From NCBI GenBank assembly GCA_003141555.1, contig PLMN01000005.1, forward strand, positions 186,001 through 250,000: 64,000 nucleotides of DNA, in the 5' to 3' direction. Under the pieces are notes generated by a model, which worked only from the letters and a program-made list of their open reading frames with translations, had not been told where the DNA came from and did no database searches. The position numbers and the translations under genes are program-made. Positions 35,300-43,985 of the stretch are shown here, one piece after another (position 1 is the first letter of the stretch; each line of letters opens with the position of its first letter). The stretch is from Candidatus Aminicenantota bacterium. Lineage in GTDB: Bacteria; Acidobacteriota; Aminicenantia; Aminicenantales; UBA4085.

Positions 35300-35950
35300 A
35301 TGAAAATCGATCGGGCGCTTTTCGAGCGCGTGCGGAAGACGGCCCAGCACCGGTTCAAGGGCGCCCGGGGCAGCCATGACTGGGACCACACGGAGCGCGT
35401 CCTCCGCCTCTGCCTCCGGATCGGGCGTAGGGAAAAGGCACGGCTCGGGATTCTGAAGCTGGCCGCCGTCCTCCATGACATCGGCCGGGCCGAGGAGGAC
35501 CGGACGCACGGCCGGGTCTGCCATTCCGAAGCGGGGGCCAGGCTGGCGGCGCGAATCCTGAGGGCCGAGGGCGTGGACGCGGACGCAATCGCCCGGGTCG
35601 CCCATTGCATCGAAACCCACCGCTTCCGGAAAAACGCCGTGCCGGCTACGCTCGAGGCCCGCATCCTCTTCGACGCCGACAAGCTCGACTCGATCGGCGC
35701 CGTCGGCGTCGGCCGGGCATTCCTGTTCGCCGGCGAAGTGGGCGCGCGCCTCCACAACAGGGGGACCGACCTGTCCAAGACCCGGCCCTACACCCGGGAG
35801 GACACAGCCTTCCGGGAGTTCATGGTAAAGCTGCGCTTTGTCAAGGACCGGATGCACACCCGGGAAGGACGGCGGATCGCCGCCGAACGGCACCGGTTCA
35901 TGGTCGCCTTTTTCGAGCGACTCGACCGGGAAACCGAAGGCGATCTTTGA
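35300..35950 (+). CDS. HD-domain metal-dependent phosphohydrolase
   Basis: A 216-residue protein of the YedJ/YpgQ-like HD group. The HD-superfamily ligands are visible: His in GSHDWDHTERVL, the HD pair in AAVLHDIGRAEED, His in CHSEAGARLAARIL, and Asp in LFDADKLDSIGAVG. It probably hydrolyses a nucleotide-type phosphate in the cytoplasm; substrate unknown. There is no Shine-Dalgarno, and a decayed inverted repeat ends right before the ATG. Confidence 0.85.
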   Translation: MKIDRALFERVRKTAQHRFKGARGSHDWDHTERVLRLCLRIGRREKARLGILKLAAVLHDIGRAEEDRTHGRVCHSEAGARLAARILRAEGVDADAIARVAHCIETHRFRKNAVPATLEARILFDADKLDSIGAVGVGRAFLFAGEVGARLHNRGTDLSKTRPYTREDTAFREFMVKLRFVKDRMHTREGRRIAAERHRFMVAFFERLDRETEGDL

Positions 35951-35973
35951 TTCCACACGCACAGGAGGCTCGC

Positions 35974-37767
35974 ATGGGCCAACCTCGACTTATCATCATC
36001 GGCCCCGTTCTCTTGGCTGCCCTGGCCCTCCTCCCCCGCGCCCTCTCGGGCGATGTCCCGATCGCGAAGCACGGGAAGGCCGAGGCCCGCATCGTCGTCG
36101 ACGCCGGGGCGGGCCCGGTCGAGCGCCAGGCCGCCGAAGAGCTGGCCTTCTTCCTCCATATCGTCACCGGCGCGAACTTCCCGGTGTCCGGCGACGCGCC
36201 CGCAACGGCTTCCCGGATCCTCGTCGGGCCGGGTGCAGCCCGGTCGGCCGTCCCGGGATTCGACGCCGCCGCCCTCAAGCCGGAGGAGACCATCGTCCGC
36301 GCCGCGGGCCGCGACCTCATCCTGGCCGGCGGCGGCCCGCGCGGGACCATCTATGCCGTGTACTCGTTCCTCGAGGACGTCGTCGGCTGCCGGTGGTGGA
36401 CGCCGCAGGCCAGTCTCATGCCCCGCCGCCCAACGCTCGAGATCGGCCCGGTCGACCTCCGCGCCGCGCCGCCCTTCGAATACCGCGAGCCCTACTGGTA
36501 CACGGCCTTCGACCCCGTCTGGGCAGCGCGCAACAAGCTCGACGGGATCGTCGCCGGCGGGGACGAGGCCCGCGGCGGTCACCAGGTCTACGAAGGCTTC
36601 GTCCACACGGCCTACTCTCTCATCCCCCCCGAGAAGTATTTCAAGGACCACCCCGACTGGTTCAGCGAGATCGACGGCAAGCGGACGGACCACGACGCCC
36701 AGCTCTGCCTGACCAACGAGGAGATGCGGCGGGAGCTGGTCAAGAACCTCAAGGAGCGCCTCCGGGCCAACCCCGGGGCGACCATCGCCTCGGTGTCCCA
36801 GAACGACTGCTTCAACCCCTGCCAATGCCCGGCGTGCCGGGCCGTCGACGAGGAGGAAGGGAGCCCCTCCGGGGCGCTCCTCCGGTTCGTGAACGCCGTG
36901 GCGGCCGACATCGAGGCCGAGTTCCCGAACGTGGCGATCGACACCCTGGCTTACCAGTACACCCGGAAGCCGCCGAAGATCACCCGGCCGCGGCCCAACG
37001 TCATCGTCCGGCTGTGCAGCATCGAATGCTCATTCAGCCGGCCGCTCGACGACGCCCGCAACAAGGATTTCTACGACGACCTGGACGCCTGGTCGAAGAT
37101 CGCCGGCCGGCTCTACGTCTGGGACTACACGACCGACTTCGCCCATTACGTCCAGCCCCATCCGAACCTCCAGGTCCTGGCCCCGAATATCCGGCTCTTC
37201 GCCGCCCACAATGTCCGGGGCGTTTTCGAGCAGGGCGCATACGAGTCCTGGGGCTCGGAGATGGCGGAGCTCCGGTCGTGGATGCTGGCCAAGCTGCTCT
37301 GGAACCCGGCGCTCGACCCGCGCCGGCTCCGCGAGGAATTCCTGAACGGCTACTACGGCCCGGCGGCGGGGCCGGTCGGACGCTATCTCGACCTCATGGA
37401 AGGCGCGGTCCTCGCCGCGGGCGACAAGCTCGGCTGCTACTCCCCGCCCGAGGCGAAATTCCTGTCGCTCGAGAACCTGGCGGCGGCCTGGGACCTGCTG
37501 GGCGGAGCCGAGCGCCGGGTGCGAGGCACGATCGAATATGCCCGACGGGTGCTCAGGGTCAAGATGCCGACGGCCTACGTCGCCCTCGTTCGGTGGGACG
37601 CCCTCCGCAAGGAAGCCCAGGCGAAGGGGACGGAATGGCCCTGGCCCAAGACGCGAGGGGAGCTCCTGGACTGGTTCCTGGCCTCCGCGAAGGCCGAAGG
37701 CGTGACCATGATTTCCGAGGGGCAAACCCTGGAAAGCTGGGCCGCTAAAAACGGCGGGGCGCGCTAG
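35974..37767 (+). CDS. DUF4838-family protein with GH20-like N-terminal domain, exported
   Basis: The start was placed at ATG 35974 (AGGAGG upstream, signal peptide ending RALSGDVPI), though the frame opens earlier inside the HD gene. The 597-residue product first has a domain like the N-terminal alpha/beta domain of GH20/GH67 glycosidases ([47 protein letters not shown]). The DUF4838 region follows ([54 protein letters not shown]). It is likely a carbohydrate-active protein of the periplasm or surface; no activity can be assigned. Its stop overlaps that of the convergent aldo/keto reductase by 3 bases. Confidence 0.85.
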   Translation: MGQPRLIIIGPVLLAALALLPRALSGDVPIAKHGKAEARIVVDAGAGPVERQAAEELAFFLHIVTGANFPVSGDAPATASRILVGPGAARSAVPGFDAAALKPEETIVRAAGRDLILAGGGPRGTIYAVYSFLEDVVGCRWWTPQASLMPRRPTLEIGPVDLRAAPPFEYREPYWYTAFDPVWAARNKLDGIVAGGDEARGGHQVYEGFVHTAYSLIPPEKYFKDHPDWFSEIDGKRTDHDAQLCLTNEEMRRELVKNLKERLRANPGATIASVSQNDCFNPCQCPACRAVDEEEGSPSGALLRFVNAVAADIEAEFPNVAIDTLAYQYTRKPPKITRPRPNVIVRLCSIECSFSRPLDDARNKDFYDDLDAWSKIAGRLYVWDYTTDFAHYVQPHPNLQVLAPNIRLFAAHNVRGVFEQGAYESWGSEMAELRSWMLAKLLWNPALDPRRLREEFLNGYYGPAAGPVGRYLDLMEGAVLAAGDKLGCYSPPEAKFLSLENLAAAWDLLGGAERRVRGTIEYARRVLRVKMPTAYVALVRWDALRKEAQAKGTEWPWPKTRGELLDWFLASAKAEGVTMISEGQTLESWAAKNGGAR

Positions 37768-38759
37768 CTCCGGAAATCGGGCTCGGGCTCGGGAGAGTTC
37801 CCCAGGATCTTCTCGATCCGGGCCAGCACGTCGCCGGTCAGGAGCCGGACCGCGTCCAAGGCCTTCATGTTCTCCTTGACCTGTTCGGGCCGGGAAGCGC
37901 CGGTGATGACGGTGCTGACCCCCGGGGTCCTGAGGCACCAGGCGATCGCGAGCTGGGGCAGGGTGACGCCCAGCCCGGCGGCGACCTTGACCAGCTTCTT
38001 CACCTTGGCCAGCTTTTCGGCGCCTTCCGAACCCTCGAACCGCTTCCTCAGCCACCCGTAGCCGCGCAGGGAGAGCCGCGAGCCCTCGGGAAAGCCCCGG
38101 AGGTATTTTCCGCTCAGGTAGCCGCTGGCCAGGGGGCTCCAGGTCGTCGTCCCCAGGCCGATATCCTCGTAGAGGCGGCGGTATTCCTTCTCCACGCGCT
38201 CGCGGTGGAACATGTTGTATTGGGCCTGTTCCATGGTCGGCGGGACGAGGTGCTCGCGGCGGGCGAGAGCGTAAGCCGTCCGGATGTCCTCGGCCCTCCA
38301 CTCGCTCGTCCCCCAGTAAAACGCCAGGCCCATGTCCACGATCCGGCTCATGGCCCGGACGGTCTCCTCGATCGGCGTCTCCTTGTCCGGGCGGTGGCAG
38401 AAGACGAGGTCCACGTAGTCGAGCTGGAGCCGGCGGAGCGAGGCTTCCAAGCCTTCGAAGATGTGTTTCCGCGACAGCCCCATGTCGTTGGGGCCTTTCC
38501 CTCCCCAGAAGATCTTGGTCGAGATCACGAGGTCCGAGCGCTTCCAGCCGGACTTACGGATGATCGCGCCCATGACGCTCTCGGCCTTCCCCTGAGCGTA
38601 GCCTTCCGCGTTGTCAAAGAAATTCACACCGGCCTCGCGGGCGGCTTTCATGCAGGCCGCGGCGGCCTCCTCATCGACCTGCTCCCCGAACGTCACCCAG
38701 CTCCCGAAGGACAGGGCGGAGACCTTCAGGCCCGATGTCCCCAAGCGGCGGTATTCCAT
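37764..38759 (-). CDS. Aldo/keto reductase (Kv-beta/YghZ-like)
   Basis: Start at the ATG opposite 38757-38759 (GGGAG 8 bases upstream; [21 protein letters not shown] is the standard AKR opening). The 331-residue protein shows the AKR tetrad region: Asp and Tyr in [14 protein letters not shown], Lys in VISTKIFWG, and His in [25 protein letters not shown] and [12 protein letters not shown] are characteristic of the potassium-channel beta-subunit-like group. It reduces carbonyl compounds with NADPH; physiological substrate unknown. It lies 22 bases behind the SDR gene on the same strand and probably shares its transcript. Confidence 0.92.
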   Translation of the reverse strand: MEYRRLGTSGLKVSALSFGSWVTFGEQVDEEAAAACMKAAREAGVNFFDNAEGYAQGKAESVMGAIIRKSGWKRSDLVISTKIFWGGKGPNDMGLSRKHIFEGLEASLRRLQLDYVDLVFCHRPDKETPIEETVRAMSRIVDMGLAFYWGTSEWRAEDIRTAYALARREHLVPPTMEQAQYNMFHRERVEKEYRRLYEDIGLGTTTWSPLASGYLSGKYLRGFPEGSRLSLRGYGWLRKRFEGSEGAEKLAKVKKLVKVAAGLGVTLPQLAIAWCLRTPGVSTVITGASRPEQVKENMKALDAVRLLTGDVLARIEKILGNSPEPEPDFRS

Positions 38760-38781
38760 GGCATGCGCTCCCGACTCGGCG

Positions 38782-39552
38782 TCAGACGCGGTTGACGACA
38801 AGGACGCCGGCCTGGGCCTGGGGCATGACGATCATGTCGTTGATGTTGACGTGCGGCGGCCGCGTAGCGCAGTAATGAACCGCGTCGGCGATGTCGTCGG
38901 GGGTGAGCGGGGTGAGGCCCTTGTAAGTCTTGTCCGCTTTCTCCTTGTCGCCGTGGTAGCGGACCAGGCTGAACTCGGTCTCGACCATCCCGGGATCGAC
39001 CGAGCTCACCCGGATGGGCGTCGCCACGAGGTCGATGCGCATGCCCTGGGAGATCGCTTTGACGGCGAACTTGGTGCCGCAGTAAACGTTGCCCCCGGGG
39101 TAGAGCTCGTGGCCGGCGATAGAGCCGATGTTGATGACGTGGCCGGCGCCGCGCTTCACCATGCCCGGGATGACCGCCCGGCTGACGTAGAGCAGGCCCT
39201 TGATGTTCGTGTCGATCATCTCCTCCCAGTCGGAGATCTTGGCCTCGTGGATCTTGTCCAGGCCGCGGCTCAGGCCCGCGTTATTGATCAGGACGTCGAT
39301 GGCCGCCCATTCGGGCGGCAGCCCGGCGATCGCCCTTTCCACAGCGGGTTGGTCGCGGACGTCGAGGTCGAAGGCGTGGACGGGGACCTTGTGGGCCGCG
39401 CGCAGCTCGTCGGCCAGCTTTTTCAGACGGTCTAGGCGGCGGGCGGCCATGAGGATGCGCGCCCCGTCGGCGGCGAAGATCCGGGCGCAGGCCAGGCCGA
39501 TGCCTGAGCTCGCGCCGGTGATGAAAACGACCTTGTTGCGAAGTGATGTCAT
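38782..39552 (-). CDS. SDR-family NAD(P)-dependent oxidoreductase (YdfG-like)
   Basis: A 256-residue classical short-chain dehydrogenase. The nucleotide-binding TGASSGIG is at residues 13-20, NNAG is near 92, the catalytic serine is in INIGSIAG and the YxxxK motif is YCGTK. An Arg after the first strand (MAARRLDRL) suggests NADP preference. The sequence is closest in feel to the YdfG 3-hydroxy-acid dehydrogenase group. It is the first gene of a two-gene unit with the aldo/keto reductase. Confidence 0.92.
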   Translation of the reverse strand: MTSLRNKVVFITGASSGIGLACARIFAADGARILMAARRLDRLKKLADELRAAHKVPVHAFDLDVRDQPAVERAIAGLPPEWAAIDVLINNAGLSRGLDKIHEAKISDWEEMIDTNIKGLLYVSRAVIPGMVKRGAGHVINIGSIAGHELYPGGNVYCGTKFAVKAISQGMRIDLVATPIRVSSVDPGMVETEFSLVRYHGDKEKADKTYKGLTPLTPDDIADAVHYCATRPPHVNINDMIVMPQAQAGVLVVNRV

Positions 39553-39618
39553 GGTTTCCTCCGGTCCCCTAGTTTACCAGATGCCGGGATTCTTGGCATC
39601 CCCGGACCCGCAAGATAG

Positions 39619-39723
39619 TCTATCGGCGGCGAGGACGCGATCAACCTCGACGGCGGCGGGTCGACGACCATGGTCGTTGGGGGCAAGGTCGTCAACCACC
39701 CTTCGGACACGGCCGGCGAGCGA
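39619..39723 (+). pseudogene. C-terminal remnant of a phosphodiester glycosidase (NAGPA-like)
   Basis: Read in frame from 39619, about 35 codons give SIGGEDAINLDGGGSTTMVV and then a GKVVNHPSD-type tail. NLDGGGSTTMV is the hallmark near the C-terminus of the phosphodiester glycosidase (NAGPA/DUF2233) family. A stop codon precedes it and the frame then continues without family resemblance up to the GGDEF gene. No start or catalytic core is present, so it is a decayed fragment in the 250-base gap between the SDR and GGDEF genes. Confidence 0.6.
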
Positions 39724-39788
39724 CGCCGGCAGCAGGCCGAGCGCGCCGACCAAGCCGCCCGGGGCTTCCTTCCCCCCGGGAGAGGGCG

Positions 39789-39794
39789 TATAAT
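39789..39794 (+). promoter_or_regulatory. TATAAT box just before the GGDEF gene
   Basis: A consensus -10 box ends 8 bases before the ATG at 39803. No good -35 is seen. If used, the transcript would start within a base or two of the start codon. Confidence 0.4.
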
Positions 39795-39802
39795 CTCTCA
39801 CA

Positions 39803-41365
39803 ATGTTTAACGGCCCCCTGCCCTACATCCTGGCCCTCGTCCTCGCCGCCGTCATTTGCGGCGCGGCGGCGGTCTACGCCTGGCGCTTCCGACTGGCTCC
39901 GCTTACCGCGGCCCTGACTGGGCTCCTGGTCTGCTCGGCGATCTACTCCCTCGGATACGCGCTCGAGCTCAACACCGATTCCCTCGACCATATGCTGATC
40001 CTGAACAAGGTCCAATACGTGGGGATCGCGTTCATCCCCTTCTTCTGGATCCTACTTTGCGCCCGCTTCGCCGGCCGGGAAACCTGGCTCCGCCGGCCCG
40101 TCCTGGCCATCCCGTTCTTCCTGTCCCTGACGACGCTCGTCCTCAACGTCACCAATTCGGTCCACCACCTTTTTTACCGGGCGGTCAGCCTCGACTCCAG
40201 CGGCCCCTTCCCGGTCATCGTCCTGGACAAGGGGGTCTGGTTCTGGATCCATATCGTCTATACGCATCTGGCCCTGATCGCCGGCACCGCCCTGCTCATT
40301 CGGATGCGGCAGAAAGCGCCGAGCCGATATCGGAGCCAGGCGGCCGTGCTCCTGATCGGGGCCGGCCTGCTCTGGATCGGATTGTTCGTCTACATCCTGG
40401 GCTTGACCCCTCACCGGATCGACACGACACCCCTGGCCATGACCCTTGCCGGGCCGGTCCTCGCCTGGGGATTGCTCCGGTACCGTTTCCTCGATCTCGT
40501 CCCGGTGGCCCGGGACAGCGTTTTCGCCGGCATGCGGGACGGGGCCGTCGTGATCGACCTCCAGGACAGGATCGTCGATGTCAACGCGGCCGCGGCGGAG
40601 ATCATCCCCGGTCTCTCGCCGGCCGCGATCGGAACGAAGCTGGGGGACGCTCTCCCGGACCAAAAAGAGCTGGCCGCGCTCCTTCAGACGACGGGCCGCG
40701 AGGAAGCGTCGATCCGGGTCGGAGATGGCGAGGGCATCCGCCATTACCTCGCCAGGCTCTCCCCCATCGCCGACCGACGCCGGAGGCTGCTGGGCCGGGC
40801 CCTGATCCTGACCGACGTGACCGAGCAGGTCCTCCTGATGCGGCGGCTCGAGAATCTGGCCACGATCGACGAGCTGACCGGCGCCTACAACCGGCGCCAT
40901 TTCTTCAATGTCGGGAAGGCGGAGATCGCCCGGGCGTGGCGCTATGGGCATCCCCTCTCGATCATCATCCTCGATCTCGACCACTTCAAGCGGGTCAACG
41001 ACACCTGGGGCCATGAAGCCGGCGATCGCGTGCTCCAAGAAGCCTGCCGGATCATCAAGTCCAGGATGAGGTCGATCGACATCTTCGGCCGCCACGGCGG
41101 CGAGGAGTTCGCCGTCCTCCTGCCCGAGACCCCTCCCGACCAGGCCGCCGCCGTGGCCGAACGGCTGCGGGCCTCCCTCGCCGACCACCAGGTAAAGGTC
41201 GCGGGCGACGCCAGCGTCTCGATCACCGCGAGCATCGGCGTCGCCGGCGCGCTCCGGATCCGGGAGGAGTCCATCGACAGCCTCATCCGGAGCGCCGACG
41301 CGGCGATGTACAAGGCCAAGGAAGCGGGCCGCAATTGCGTCCGTCTCGCCGCCCCGGCCGCTTGA
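39803..41365 (+). CDS. Membrane diguanylate cyclase: 7TM sensor, PAS, GGDEF
   Basis: The 520-residue protein has seven hydrophobic segments in residues 1-225 of the histidine-kinase N-terminal 7TM type (SAIYSLGYALEL, NKVQYVGIAFIPFFW, LLRYRFLDLVPVARD). A PAS-like domain (about 235-345) and a GGDEF domain (about 355-515) follow. The active site GGEEF is at 432-436, and the inhibitory RxxD site (RSID) lies 5 residues before it, so it should be an active, product-inhibited c-di-GMP synthase. It converges with the HD-GYP hybrid gene, which would degrade the same messenger. Confidence 0.92.
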   Translation: MFNGPLPYILALVLAAVICGAAAVYAWRFRLAPLTAALTGLLVCSAIYSLGYALELNTDSLDHMLILNKVQYVGIAFIPFFWILLCARFAGRETWLRRPVLAIPFFLSLTTLVLNVTNSVHHLFYRAVSLDSSGPFPVIVLDKGVWFWIHIVYTHLALIAGTALLIRMRQKAPSRYRSQAAVLLIGAGLLWIGLFVYILGLTPHRIDTTPLAMTLAGPVLAWGLLRYRFLDLVPVARDSVFAGMRDGAVVIDLQDRIVDVNAAAAEIIPGLSPAAIGTKLGDALPDQKELAALLQTTGREEASIRVGDGEGIRHYLARLSPIADRRRRLLGRALILTDVTEQVLLMRRLENLATIDELTGAYNRRHFFNVGKAEIARAWRYGHPLSIIILDLDHFKRVNDTWGHEAGDRVLQEACRIIKSRMRSIDIFGRHGGEEFAVLLPETPPDQAAAVAERLRASLADHQVKVAGDASVSITASIGVAGALRIREESIDSLIRSADAAMYKAKEAGRNCVRLAAPAA

Positions 41366-41443
41366 CGGACAGGTCCATCCCCGGGAAAATCGAAGAATTC
41401 TTGATGGATTGTCGACACGCCCTTGACGTGTCAGGACCGCGGG

Positions 41444-43984
41444 TCAGGCATCGTTGGCCGGAGAAACCGGCCCGTTGTTGGGGGTGAAGAACGTCTTGGC
41501 CACTTCGAGGAAGAAGCCCACGACCTCGGGATCGAACTGCCCGCCCGAGCACTTGAGGATTTCCTTGACCGCGGAGTTATGGGAGTCCGCGTTCCGGTAG
41601 GGACGATCCGAGGTGATGGAATCGTATGTGTCCGCGACGGCCATGATCCTGGAGCCGATGGGAATCTCCAGGCTCTTGAGGCCGTCCGGATAACCCCGGC
41701 CGTCATAGCGCTCGTGGTGGTGGCGGACCACCTTGGCGACCTGCTGAAGCTCGATGATGGGCTTCAGGATGTTCTCTCCGACGACGGGGTGCTGTTTGAT
41801 GTAGACGAACTCCTCCTCGGTCAGCCGCCCCCGCTTGTTCAGGATCTTCTCCGGGACGGCGATCTTGCCCACGTCATGGAGGATCGAGGCCAGCTCAAGG
41901 TCCTTCATCTCGCGTTCGTTCAGCCCCATCTTCGCCGCGATCTTGAGGGTAAACTCCGTGACCCGGGTCGAGTGGTCGCGGGTGTAGCGGTCCTTGGCGT
42001 CGAGGGCCGAGACGAGCGACTTGATCATCGACAGGAAGAGGACCCGCTGCCGCTCGACGAGGTCGGTCGTCCGGACCTTGAGGTTTTGGTTGACGAGGGC
42101 GAGCTCGGACTCGGCCTGCCGCATCCGGAGCAGGGACCGGATGCGGGCCTTGAGCTCCACCGAATCGAACGGCTTGGCGATGTAGTCGTCCGCCCCGGCC
42201 TCGATGCCTTCGGCCAGCATGTCCGAGCCGGACCGGGCGGTGACGAGGATCACGGGGATGTGGCGGAGGCCGTCCTCGGACTTGATCTTGCGGCAAAGCG
42301 TCTGGCCGTCCATGCCCGGCATCATGACATCGCTCAGGACAAGGTCGGGGACCTTGTCGTGCAGGATGGCCAGGGCGGCCTCCCCCGACGAGGCGAAGTC
42401 GAGGTCGAACTCATCGCTCAGAAGGAGCCTCATCAGCTTCAGGACCTCGGAGTTGTCGTCGACGACGAGCAATCGATAAGCGTGTTTCTTGTCCCGCTCC
42501 TTGAGGTCGGTGGCGACCTCCTGGCGTTCGAGGTCGACGAGTTGGAGCTTCCGGAAATCCGTGACGAGGTCCTGGATCCGGGGTCCTTCCGCGTCGGTCA
42601 CCCGCTTCTTGACGGATACCGGCTGGTCCCCCTGGCGGCGATCGAGGACGTCCTCGTTGAAATGGGCCTCGCCCTTCAGCAGCTCCACGTAGAAGCGCGA
42701 CCCTTTCTTCAGTTCGCTCTCGGCCCGGATCCGGCCGCCGTGGATCAGGACGATCTCCCGGGCCAGGGACAGGCCGATCCCCGTCCCCTCGTGGGCCCGG
42801 GAGAGCGATCCGTCGACCTGGGAGAACCGGTCGAAGATCGATTCGAGCATGTCCGCGGGAATGCCGATCCCCGTATCCTCGACGATCAGGCTGATGTCCT
42901 GCCCTCGGTCCTCGAGGTAGACCGTGATCCGGCCGCCCTCCGGGGTGAACTTGAGGGCGTTCGACAGCAGATTGAGCACCACCTTCTCGAAGTGCTCCGG
43001 ATCGAGGGTGATGTTCATCGGGGCGGAGGGGTGCTGGAAATAGAGGGTGATTTTCTTCCGGTCGGACAGGGGCTTGACCGAGGCGAGCAGGGTCGTGATG
43101 TACTCGACGAAGTCCACCGTCTTGATCTTCAGCCGCATCTTGCCCTCCTCGAGCTTGGTCAGATCGAGGAGGTTGTTGATCAGCTTCAGGAGCTTGAAGC
43201 CGTTGTTCTGGATCATGGCGATGGTTTCTTTCTGGGTGGCCGTGATCCGGCCCATCTCTCCCTCGGCCATGGGGCCCAGGGGCGCCAGGATGAGGGTCAA
43301 GGGCGTGCGGAGCTCGTGGCTGATGTTGGCGAAGAACTGGGTCTTAAGCTCGTCCAGGGTCTTCAGCTTCTTGTTCGACGCCTGGAGCTTGTCCGACGTC
43401 TCCTCCAACTGGATGCGGCTCCGCAGCTCGCGCCGGCGGATGTTTTCCATGATGTAGGACCCGAAGGCCCCGACGATGATGAGCCCCGTCAGGAAGAAGA
43501 GGCTGGAGAAGACTTCGCGCCAATCGGTGCTGGCCCGATGCATCGTCAACAGGCTCGGGATCGTGAAGCTCCCCCAGATGAGGCCGTAAAGAATCAAGGT
43601 CTGGCGAAAGGCGAGGGGGACGACGACGACCAGGCCCATGATGATGATATACAAGCCCTGGACGTACTTGGCCGAGAACCCCCCCAGGATCTGGATCATG
43701 ACCGCGATGCCGGCGACGTCGAAGATCGTCAGGGCGAACGCCAGGTTCGAGATGGCCCGGTCGGTCTTGAGGCGCGCCAGGAGGAGGAGGAGCAGGCCGT
43801 GGGCGGCCAGGACGACCAGCCGGATGATGAGGAACGTCTGAAAGTGCGGGACGGCGAAGGTCGCGTCGAGGATCAGGAAGAGGAGATAGAGGACGGCGGA
43901 GAGGTAGATGACCCGGCGGGTGCGGCCGCGGAGGTCGTACTCGCGGTTCAGCCGCTCCTCGAAGGCCTGCGTCACGTCCGTCAT
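41444..43984 (-). CDS. Hybrid histidine kinase / receiver / HD-GYP phosphodiesterase
   Basis: Start at the ATG opposite 43982-43984, one base after the stop of the upstream gene; the longer open frame lies inside that gene. The 846-residue protein has about six membrane segments (residues 20-195), a HisKA/HATPase pair (His223 in ANISHELRTPL; NLLSNALKFTPEGG; EDTGIGIP; GTGIGLSL), a receiver domain with phospho-acceptor Asp552 (SDVMMPGMDG), and a C-terminal HD-GYP domain. The HD pair is at 703-704 (HDVGKI), followed by HHHERYDGRGYPDG and DRPYR, all intact. It should sense an input, phosphorylate itself and control c-di-GMP breakdown. Translational coupling to the PilZ fusion gene suggests they act together. 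Confidence 0.92.
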   Translation of the reverse strand: MTDVTQAFEERLNREYDLRGRTRRVIYLSAVLYLLFLILDATFAVPHFQTFLIIRLVVLAAHGLLLLLLARLKTDRAISNLAFALTIFDVAGIAVMIQILGGFSAKYVQGLYIIIMGLVVVVPLAFRQTLILYGLIWGSFTIPSLLTMHRASTDWREVFSSLFFLTGLIIVGAFGSYIMENIRRRELRSRIQLEETSDKLQASNKKLKTLDELKTQFFANISHELRTPLTLILAPLGPMAEGEMGRITATQKETIAMIQNNGFKLLKLINNLLDLTKLEEGKMRLKIKTVDFVEYITTLLASVKPLSDRKKITLYFQHPSAPMNITLDPEHFEKVVLNLLSNALKFTPEGGRITVYLEDRGQDISLIVEDTGIGIPADMLESIFDRFSQVDGSLSRAHEGTGIGLSLAREIVLIHGGRIRAESELKKGSRFYVELLKGEAHFNEDVLDRRQGDQPVSVKKRVTDAEGPRIQDLVTDFRKLQLVDLERQEVATDLKERDKKHAYRLLVVDDNSEVLKLMRLLLSDEFDLDFASSGEAALAILHDKVPDLVLSDVMMPGMDGQTLCRKIKSEDGLRHIPVILVTARSGSDMLAEGIEAGADDYIAKPFDSVELKARIRSLLRMRQAESELALVNQNLKVRTTDLVERQRVLFLSMIKSLVSALDAKDRYTRDHSTRVTEFTLKIAAKMGLNEREMKDLELASILHDVGKIAVPEKILNKRGRLTEEEFVYIKQHPVVGENILKPIIELQQVAKVVRHHHERYDGRGYPDGLKSLEIPIGSRIMAVADTYDSITSDRPYRNADSHNSAVKEILKCSGGQFDPEVVGFFLEVAKTFFTPNNGPVSPANDA

Positions 43985-43985
43985 G

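Noticed and set aside
39574-39801. 75-codon minus-strand frame in the SDR-GGDEF gap
   Set aside because: No family resemblance. The plus strand of the same stretch carries the recognisable glycosidase remnant.
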